A DNA stretch of 64,000 nucleotides, from contig WPIO01000024.1 in NCBI GenBank assembly GCA_009760855.2, positions 2,765,001 through 2,829,000 of the forward strand, in the 5' to 3' direction. Every line of letters begins with the position of its first letter. Within the stretch, counting starts at the first letter, position 1. This DNA is from Cristatella mucedo (Eukaryota > Bryozoa > Phylactolaemata > Cristatellidae). A program made the position numbers and the translations under genes. The notes beneath the pieces were generated by a model, which ran no database searches, was not told the DNA's origin, and was given only the letters and a program-made list of their open reading frames with translations. Below, piece by piece: positions 55,866-64,000 of this stretch.

Positions 55866-57373
55866 TTCACGGGCACGATCCCGGAGATGCATTTTCCTTG
55901 ACGTTTTGGGGCTTATAATGAAGCTACATACCGATGGAATTGTTATAAAATGAGATTACGCAGTACAAAATACGCAACTGCTTTTGTTTCCAACTAAGTA
56001 ATAGGTTCTATGAATTTTCGTGAAATGACTGAATTCTGCATTCTCTGCATGTTTGGCCAGGCCGATCTTTAATCTTAGTCCTTGCCGGAAGATGCTCTTA
56101 ATCAATTGAACTTGACAAATGACCGCTATCAGGAAACGCCGTACAGAAAACGCGCCATTTCATCGTTTAGAGCATGATTCAAGCTCTAAATGCCGGTAAG
56201 TGTAATAAAAAATGAATCAAACAATATAAGTTTTCAAAGTTGCAACCACAGTCTCCTAAGCGTAAGGAATTGGCTCCTGGACATCACTCAATTAGGACGT
56301 ATAAACATCAAGGTTCGCAAATTGTCCAATAAATTTAAGATAACAAATTAATATTACATCAGGTTAAGGCACACCCGTTATACTTCATTTGCAATTTAAA
56401 CAGTGCCCAGTCAGAGGTTTAGTTCTTTTAGGATACTGTGTTATTGATTTCTTATTACTTTAAACAGCTCTATTAGCTATGATTAGAATAAGAAGAAATC
56501 AAATACTAGTCTAAATTTATTCTAATATCATGCTCAGGAGATCAGCTGAGCAGCTGATGCGGTTGCCGTTAAAGCTACAAATTGAGGAAGTGCACACTTG
56601 GCCAACAGAGTGTAGCCCCAAACATTAAACATTTGCAAGAAGTATGGCAAGGACTTTTAAAAGCGGTTTTCAAGTGTGTTCACAGCCAATGGGTTTGCTT
56701 GCTGAAGTTTTCTGAAACTCAGGTGTTTCCATTACTATCCACCCAAGTCATTCGTCATCCTAATTTAATTTTTCTGTTATCGCGTTCTCAGGAATGAACC
56801 ACGAATCTTATGCCAGCCTTAATCGCTATATAGGTTGTCATTATTTTGGCAAGAAAAACGAACGAAACTGGCATGTTCCCAAGTCACGCACACGGTTTTT
56901 TTTCTTTCGCTGCTGCACGCGATGGAAAAAGATGATATTTTGCAGATAGTCTTCCTTTTTGGCCAAACCTTTTAAATAATTTATCGTACAGTTATCCATT
57001 TTTCTGTTGAATAGCTTTGAAACGATTCTCAATTTCAGAAGTCGTTCAATTAAGAAGATTCATGTAATGCTAACCCGTGTTGGCTTCTACCAATTTTTCA
57101 TTCTACTTCTGCTTGCCATTTTATCTAAGGCAGGCAATATTACACTTCCGTAGGCAAGACCTGAGAATTCTTCGCTGGCGTCTCTACAAGTGTACTTTAG
57201 GAAATACTACATTCAAAGTCTGCACCTTAGCTCTGCCACGCCAATACCCGTTAGCTGTATTTCGTCAAAAGAGTCACATGCAGTTTACAGCCGTTTTCTT
57301 AAATCGGCAGTCAATGAGGGAACAAAAATAGAAAATTGGCCAAAATTCGTTTCTAATAAGGTCCAAGTACTTG
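55866..57373. other. nothing recognised
   Basis: Plus frames 56582-56797 and 57077-57399 lack motifs and splice support. Confidence 0.5.
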
Positions 57374-57525
57374 CCGAGCTGGTTTGGTCTAGTGGTTAAG
57401 GTGCTCGCCCCGATCAAGGTCTGACTGAGGTCGTGGGCTCGAGCCCTGAGGCATATGTGAAACGCCTGAATAGAGATTAAGTTCTCTTGGGGCGCTATAT
57501 AAATGAATTATATATATATTTCGAT
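57374..57525 (+). mobile_element. SINE-2, young, complete
   Basis: GGTTTGGTCTAGTGGTTAAG (A box), GTGGGCTCGAGCCCTGAGG (B box), CGCCTGAATAGAGATTAAG then TTCTCTTGGGGCGC hairpin, TATATAAATGAATTATATAT tail. Confidence 0.9.
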
Positions 57526-57754
57526 ATTAAATAAGAGCAGATGAGCCATTAAATGGTTTTGCAGTCAAAAAAGTTTAATAAATTACATACATCGTTAGAA
57601 GAAAGTGGTGCAGAATTTATTATTGGAAAATGCGGATTCAGTTCAGCGGTATGCTTAAACCTGCCACACTGTGAAGAGCCTTGGCTTGTTGTTCCAACGA
57701 AACTAATTCATGTGGCAATTTGAATTATAAAAGCTAGCAACGGATGGTAGCGAT

Positions 57755-58020
57755 ATCAAAGACAACTACTCTCCTACTGCCGACTATGGCACATCTTTTT
57801 CAGCGTTCTGAGCTGCTACTTCTACGCTACTCACTACCTCAAATGCTCTCCTACTCTGCTATGCTTCCCACTTTCTCTTCGTTGCGTGTGACGAAGTCTG
57901 TGGGCTACCGAATGCCGTACCGAAAGCCGCGTAGGCTGTGAGTGCGCTATACAAAACTCTCCTGTGTAACACCCACGTGGTCTTTATGACATTGTGGAGT
58001 TACAGACGGAGATACATTAT
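57755..58020 (+). mobile_element. LINE-B 3' end
   Basis: From the T-A-D-Y-G-T-S-F-S-A codons (frame broken) through the 3' UTR to GTTACAGACGGAGATACATT. Almost no pentamer tail. Confidence 0.8.
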
Positions 58021-58869
58021 CATTTAAGAGGTTTTCAAGGGAGAGCTAAAGGATAGCTATACAAGCTTTCAGCAAGTTCACCACTTACGGAGAGTAAGAA
58101 GTTTTCTTATCGGCTATAAAATTAAATGGATTTCATTTTTAGAGCCACAATCATGTCAATTTCACCTGCTTTCCTTAGAATTATTGTTGGGAAAGTGCAA
58201 ATTCACGTTTGAGCTAGTTTCAAAATCAAGCTATTGCTGAAGGAACCAACTTGGATGAATAGAGAAATTTGATTATTAATGTGATCGCAATCGCTTAAGA
58301 AGAATACCTGAAATTGTCCACTTCATCACCAAAGCAGCTGAAAGAATAATCAAATTTGCTTTCATAACTTCGAAAAACAATAAACATTTCGTAGCGGTTA
58401 TATCGTCGAGTCATGACGTCCTACAATCAAGATTTTAAAACGCAGCCTCACGAACGCATCAAAACGAGACGCATGATACTGATCCTGGCTGTACAAGCTT
58501 TGTTTTAACATAAGTAACGCAGGAATGCACTATAACTCACTCTCTATTTCGATTCAGAAGGGATTAATTATGCAGATTAGCCTAATATTGAGGTCTAAAA
58601 ATAAAAATACTTGAAAAACCTGTGATGCTATCTTAAATTAGAGTCAATTTACCCAAGGATTTAATTAACTGGCATGATAGGCTAGTAAAAATATCCAGTA
58701 GGCGACGAGTGAGCAAGAGATTAGGATTTCTGCAGTGGATTCCTGAAATAAGTCCACCAATCAGCAGGTGAGCGAATATATTTCAAATGAGAGACTAGCT
58801 TCAAATTAAAAAGTCTTACCACTCACCGCCCTTTTGGCGTCAATAATACCTTTATCACCCAGACTAATC
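58021..58869. other. nothing recognised
   Basis: AT-rich. Confidence 0.5.
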
Positions 58870-59175
58870 TTTTAAACATGGGCTTAAAAAGGAGTCTGCT
58901 GTATCGTGGGTCAGTGCCCATGATAATGAACCCGTCCCTTAGCAACTCGGCGACCTCACTGGCAATCTCGCAGTAGTGATTGCCTGTCTAGCACACTCGT
59001 TGAACTGACAGCTCAGCCGAAGTACTTTCTTTTCTTTTCGAGCTGTAGGCTATTTCCAAAACCAAATGCGGTTTTTGGTGTTTCAGTTTTAGTGTAGCAG
59101 TTTTTCTAGATCTTGCCGTATCGGCAGGACTTGGCCTATTGAAACTGGCACTGTACACCTGGGACTGAGGCACTT
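58870..59175 (-). pseudogene. possible Ty3/gypsy-type RT relic
   Basis: A minus-strand frame reads EVAELLRDGFIIMGTDPRYS, close to the E-x-x-E-L-L-x-x-G-x-I-x-x-S-x-S-P-Y/W-x-S motif at the start of LTR-retrotransposon RT domains. A 61-codon frame upstream (58988-59173) is in another frame. No LTRs, protease or integrase were recognised. Weak. Confidence 0.25.
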
Positions 59176-59949
59176 ACAATGCAGCGACTTGGTTATGTGA
59201 AGTGCAATCTGGGCAAACCTGCTCAGTGGGTGGTACTGCACGAGGCCTGATCTCGCATAGAAAGAGAGCGTACTAGTTGATGGTTAATTGGCTTAGCTGA
59301 CTAGGAAAACACAATCTTGGTCCAATCAAACATTTCCCTTCGAAAGGGTCCCCTCGCTAGTCAGGGTAAAAAGTACTCTATGCTTGGTCTTTTGAAGAGG
59401 TAATCTATCATAGTGGGTGCGAGTAAGGTGCTGCAATTCTGTGATTATAAAGAGTTAATTGGTAAGCAAGGTGAACGCAATAAAGTAATATGAAATGCAA
59501 TAGATTGAAATTCAAAAGAGTCAATCAATTTTTCATAGTAATTTAATAAAGATAATCATCAATGAATCTTCCAAGTTTTCATGACCGTCAGTCAATCAAT
59601 TCTTTGAGAAACTGAATACCCAGGTAACGTCTTAGATTTTCTTAAAAACTGTGGTGAGTTTGAAGAATCATTTTACATCAAGGAGAACTCAAATCAATAT
59701 TTTCTCGAGGTTCCGGCTTTGCGTTTTAATATAGAAGGCGTCTTTTCATAATCCTCTGCGTTACCATTCAGCTGTTCAGCTTTGGCCATTGCTTTTCCCA
59801 TCTTCGCACTCCTAGAAAAAAATTTGGAATCAGTAATGACTAGGTCCATTTTCTTGCTCCTAAATATCCTATACTAGAAACCAATTAGAATTTAGAAATT
59901 GAGCCAGACTGGTCAATGTTATCGCCTTTAATGGCAAAGTTTAAGATGA
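59176..59949. other. nothing recognised
   Basis: May include eroded LTR-element sequence up to about 59450, not readable. Confidence 0.4.
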
Positions 59950-60050
59950 TTGCACTTGATGACCAAGGTCGTGTGCTTGAGCACTGTGGCATAAAGTGCC
60001 TGAATAGAGATTTTGTCATGTTAGGGCAATTTACAAACAAATTGCATTTT
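59950..60050 (+). mobile_element. SINE-2 fragment
   Basis: ACCAAGGTCGTGTGCTTGAG, GGCATAAAGTGCCTGAATAG and AGAGATTTTGTCATGTTAGG: the second half with the hairpin degraded. Confidence 0.55.
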
Positions 60051-60514
60051 TGATATTTTACAGGAAGCAGAATTTATAATAAAAAAGGTGAATATCTGCC
60101 TTGCTCAAGCATGTATTTAGGACAAGAAATTTCTTTTAGGATTGGGCAACTTAAGTAATCTGTAATTGAAGAAACACGCTTAAGGTCGTAGCAACAAAAA
60201 GACCTATTTGAGGTATCTTTAAAAAAATCAATAATTTTTGTGCCCTATTGCAAAGTAGCTCAACGGCAAGCATAGGAATTTAAGATGTCTCGCGAATCTA
60301 ACCAAAGATACCAGATTTTCATTTGTATTAACAAACAAAACTAACTCTCTCTCGACGAAGAAACAAAAACATTTGAATAATTATAGCATCTCTATTTAAG
60401 TGCTTCAAAACGCAGTGCTAGAGAAAAGGCACTAAAGGATTAGTATTAGACTGTACAGGAATAGTCAAGGATTAGTAACTGAATATGCACTCAAGGACTA
60501 AATTCGCAGATTGT
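60051..60514. other. nothing recognised
   Basis: AT-rich spacer. Confidence 0.5.
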
Positions 60515-60722
60515 GGGCCGATGCATACTGACTGTGTGCATGCTACCAGTAACCACATTTTAATTATTTGCACTGTGCGTGTCACGTGCAGCCGTATTAT
60601 TCTTGCTGAAATCGTGCATGCTACCGATGATCATTTGAGCACACTTTCTTTATAGCATATGCAGAGTGCCTAGAATGAAACTCTGTTCTTTGAGGGTTCT
60701 ATGAAAATGTAGCGTTATTACA
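60515..60722 (+). mobile_element. old LINE-A relic, 3' UTR only
   Basis: Eroded 3' UTR repeats (GTGTGCATGCTACCAGTAAC), the older third repeat, a degraded hairpin, and GCGTTATTA at the end. Confidence 0.55.
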
Positions 60723-60939
60723 CTGAGTCATTCGCATTCCCTCTTGCTAGGCAAACCATAACACGAAACAAGCTTCTCAGGACGAAGGGAAGTTGACTTT
60801 AACAGACGCGTCTTAGACTGAGACCTTTATGATGCTAGGTCTTTAACGCGATTCACGGCCGGATTTAGCTGAACTGAATTAGCCACCGCAAACAGAAGCG
60901 GATCTCCAGACGTTTGGAGAGCGTGAGAAGAAGGCTCAA

Positions 60940-61190
60940 TCACAAAATACCTTCAATTTATTGCAAGGGACGTTGACAGAAATGGATGTTAACAAGTGGG
61001 CCGGCCGAGAGCACACTGGAGTGGCAATCGAATTGGATGGAAAGCTGTTAGCGAAGTGAGTGGGTGACCAGCGACCACAGAGCCAGGATGAGGGTCTTGA
61101 AATAAATTGAATGCCGGATGATGGGGAGCCAGTGAAGCTCCAAAGAAGCGAGGAGGAAATACAGCAGCCACTTCGTCGATTGTATTTTAG
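60940..61190 (-). mobile_element. LINE-C-like relic
   Basis: A minus-strand frame contains LELHWLPIIRHSIYFKTLI, the L-H-W-L-P-I-x-x-R-I-x-F-K-x-L motif of the LINE RT C-terminus, followed by stops. No tail recognised. Confidence 0.5.
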
Positions 61191-62087
61191 GAACGATCTG
61201 TGTACTGCATGATTCATATTTAAATGCACGCCTAAAAGGTCCTATTAAGAGAGTCAGATAGTGTTATCTGAGATTGTCGATGTCTTTCGGCCGCAAAAAT
61301 TCTTCCCGAGGCAGCCACAGTAATTTCTGAGTTGGCATGTAACGTCGAGAAGCTTACCAATACTTCATCGTGTAGTCACGCATTTGCGTTGCCTGACGTT
61401 TCCTACAAATGCGTAACTTGCGATTACACTACTCCTAGCATTAGCACTTATCTTTACTAAAGCCGCAGCCATACAAAGTAAAACTTGGCGACGTCATACT
61501 TTTCGATGTTGTTGAGTACTTCGACGCTTGCTCTCTGGCTGACGCTGAGCAAGCTACCAGAATGCCTGAAAAACATCGCAAGAAACGTGTTCAATAAGAA
61601 CGCATAACAAATGCATTTTCAAAGAACCAAACAAGAAGATAATTTTAAGTAGTATAACGTGCCTATCTTATCAGGAAAAGAAGTTCAAATTTATTAAAAG
61701 CCTATCATCACCACAACTAAGGAGTTGTACGCATTGTACCATTCAGTTGGGCATTGCGATTTGCTTATGCAGCCAAATCAAAACCTAGTGCTCAAATTTC
61801 AAGTAATTATAGTATCACTGTTACTAAATTTTAAACTCTGAAAGAATGCTTGAAATATCTAATTATAAAATGAATCCTACAGTAAATATAGGCAGATGAC
61901 ATCTAAAAAGTATTCGTCATTTATTGGGGTTTACATCTTCAGTTATATCCTTATTCATTCTGCTTGCTGATTGCTTTCTAGCTGTCCATTATAGAACACA
62001 CCCATCTCAGTGATCCTGCTATATGGCTGCTTTTGAACTACACATTTTTAATAATATATTATAATTAATACATTTGTATAGCGCCTA
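61191..62087. other. nothing recognised
   Basis: AT-rich spacer. Confidence 0.5.
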
Positions 62088-62135
62088 ATTTATTTGTACA
62101 TCACCCTAAGAGAACTTAATCTCTTTTGACAGAGT
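62088..62135 (-). mobile_element. SINE-2 / LINE-A type tail fragment
   Basis: ATTTATTTGTACATCACCC then AGAGAACTTAATCTCT. Only the tail hairpin is left, so the source family is uncertain. Confidence 0.4.
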
Positions 62136-62452
62136 TTTAACAGAGCTTTCCGACTAAGTTATTGTAGGCTATAACACTATGAGAAACTGAAAATGTATCA
62201 GCCACTCGCCACTTCGCTAAAGCTGGAAAGAAAAACAGCTGAATCTACAAGTTTACGCTTCTTAAATAGATGCCAGGCTATACTTTTCGATAAGTGTTTG
62301 GAGCATTTGAAATGGGTGTTCGAGGGAATGATTTCAAGCATATAAGCTATACCATTACTTCTGCAGAGCTGCAAGTAAACTTTAATCCGAGGAAGTTGAT
62401 CATGGAAAAAACGTTATATCTAAATAGGTATGAACGTGGAAAGTGGACGGTA
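62136..62452. other. nothing recognised
   Basis: A plus frame from 62294 runs into the (AT)n tract and is an artefact there. Confidence 0.5.
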
Positions 62453-62660
<208 letters not shown>

Positions 62661-62801
62661 ATAATTTAATTGTACATCACCATAAGAGAACTTAATCTCT
62701 ATTCAAGCGCTTCACATATGCCTAGGGGCTCGAGCCCATGACCTCAGCAAGACGTTGTTCAGGCAACCTTTTCTAACCACTGGATCAAACCAGCTCGACA
62801 T
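62661..62801 (-). mobile_element. SINE-2 beside a long (AT)n tract
   Basis: Reverse orientation: TTTAATTGTACATCACC, AGAGAACTTAATCTCT hairpin, GGGGCTCGAGCCCATGACC B box, GGATCAAACCAGCTC head. Its AT-rich 3' tail is continuous with the (AT)n tract to the left. Confidence 0.82.
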
Positions 62802-62892
62802 TATTAGTCTCCTGCGAGCATAGGAAAAGTAAATGTGTATATGAAGTAAAAAAATTCGTACGGATAGCACTCTATCATGGATTCTCGATCGG

Positions 62893-63120
62893 ATGACTTT
62901 CCGACCCACTTTCCATAGAGCTCACGAAACAGATTTGAGCTTGGACGCTGAATTTGAAATCAGAACCGTGCATTTGCTTTGTCATGAACCACGCTATAAT
63001 TTTTTTCACGTAACTAATGCATTTAAGACTTTCTACAGAAATGACATGCAAGGCAAAAGACTGATCGCAGTAGCTTTGCGCTTGGCCAATGGTCTGCTGG
63101 GTGATGAGCCCGATTTCTAG
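62893..63120 (+). CDS. 75-codon open frame, unknown
   Basis: ATG-to-TAG frame reading TVHLLCHEPRYNFFHVTNAF in its middle. An 84-codon frame overlaps on the minus strand. No recognised domain, and the frame ends just before the hairpin at 63129. It may be chance. Confidence 0.18.
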   Translation: MTFRPTFHRAHETDLSLDAEFEIRTVHLLCHEPRYNFFHVTNAFKTFYRNDMQGKRLIAVALRLANGLLGDEPDF

Positions 63121-63128
63121 GACACTCA

Positions 63129-63188
63129 AACAGTCGAGACTTCGTGGAAAAAATATATATTTATATTCCCCCCACGAAGCCTCGATTG

Positions 63189-63190
<2 letters not shown>
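63129..63190. repeat. inverted repeat (hairpin)
   Basis: The left arm AACAGTCGAGACTTCGTGG (63129-63147) and right arm CCACGAAGCCTCGATTGTT (63172-63190) pair at 17 of 19 positions around a 24-base AT-rich loop. Confidence 0.8.

Positions 63191-63192
<2 letters not shown>

Positions 63193-63250
<58 letters not shown>
63193..63250. repeat. (AT)n microsatellite
   Basis: About 29 AT units, immediately 3' of the hairpin. Confidence 0.95.
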
Positions 63251-63252
<2 letters not shown>

Positions 63253-63656
63253 CATAGCCGTTACGGAACTGAAAATCTAAGAGCTAGCTGCACTAAACTT
63301 GCAACGAGTCGTGTCTGATGTCATCCGGCAAACCAGTTGTACAATATACTAGTAATCTGTTTAATTTTGTGAGTTCGATGCTTCTGATATAGCATATCTT
63401 TTGGAATTGTAACGGCTTGGTCCCAACCGACTATAAGGAGATTGAAACTCGCCAAGAAAAAGCTGCAACTGCAGATGCAAGAGAGCTCAAACTTCAGCCT
63501 CAGCTTCAGCCTCTTAGTAGGGAGGGGTAGTAGTTCTTTCCATTGCATTCAAGGATTCAGATGCCGCGAGAAATTATTCAAATAATGGTTATTCAAGTGA
63601 TGGGCGATAAAGTAACTACAGGCATTTCATTCCCAACCTTAAAAAAATAAAAAATA
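63251..63656. other. nothing recognised
   Basis: The minus frame 63321-63548 is unsupported. Confidence 0.5.
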
Positions 63657-63828
63657 AATCCTAGCTGATTAAACAGCCTCTTTTTTATAACGACAGAAGA
63701 GCCTTTACGGCTATCACCACCGCTTGCAGTGGCGATAAAGAATCGCCCACCGCAGGAATCGAACCCACGACCTCGGGACCTAGATCGTGAAAGCAGCCGC
63801 CTTACATAGTGTGCCATCACGGCTCACC
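63657..63828 (-). mobile_element. SINE-1, young
   Basis: Reverse orientation and close to consensus: CCTAGCTGATTAAACAGCC end, CACCACCGCTTGCAGTGGCG body, GGAATCGAACCCACGACC B box, CATCACGGCTCACC head. Confidence 0.88.
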
Positions 63829-64000
63829 AACCTTGTATTTAGCATCACTAGTTGTGGATATTTTAATTATTTTGTGACTTTCCTGCAAATTGAAAGCTAC
63901 TATAGTCTAGCCGAGATATACCAGGAACGATATAAATTGCGATCCAATGTTTCGGTGAGTAGACCTTGAGTCTTGGAATAGGAATAACGACAAATAATTT

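Overview
The window looks like nuclear DNA of an invertebrate animal: AT-rich, exon-poor, dominated by non-LTR retrotransposons, tRNA-derived SINEs and microsatellites, with short exons bounded by GT/AG splice sites. Nothing is bacterial or viral. The species cannot be named from the sequence.

Host gene (minus strand, about 44.3 kb down to 2.5 kb). Most six-frame ORFs belong to transposons, but a set of short minus-strand exons reads as a secreted M12B (reprolysin/ADAM-like) metalloprotease-type protein. The best-supported chain is 44055-44273, 34334-34527, 33448-33572, 27480-27511, 21538-21670, 21282-21437 and 20379-20429. Each exon has an AG acceptor and GT donor, and intron phases agree at every junction. 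The zinc site HExxHxxGxxHD, split across 21538-21670 and 21282-21437, reads QAxxRxxGxxFD. All three zinc ligands and the catalytic Glu are replaced while the surrounding fold residues are kept, so the product is predicted to be a pseudo-protease. Further minus-strand exons (17.1, 12.2, 12.0, 11.4, 8.2, 5.0 and 2.5 kb) are cysteine-rich or M12B-like and may be its C-terminal part or a second, diverged copy.

Mobile elements. LINE-A (L2/CR1-like RT, TTA-repeat tail) has about 20 copies, from a 675-codon open RT copy at 52-54 kb to badly eroded relics. LINE-B (ATTAC-repeat tail) has seven copies and LINE-C is a rare eroded group. SINE-1 and SINE-2 both carry tRNA-type promoter boxes. SINE-2 ends in the same hairpin as LINE-A, the signature of a SINE copied by a LINE's machinery. 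Several elements are nested: LINE-B in LINE-A (23.4 kb), LINE-A in LINE-A (45.2 kb), SINE-1 in SINE-1 (55.6 kb), and SINE-2 in a 19-bp minisatellite (10.1 kb).

Other structure. There is an exact 125-bp tandem duplication at 35.1 kb, a hairpin beside an (AT)n tract at 63.1 kb, two (AG)n tracts, and two long (AT)n tracts next to a SINE tail or hairpin. No tRNA, rRNA, CRISPR or bacterial-type regulatory element was seen. All exon calls are predictions from splice signals, reading frame, phase and motifs only.
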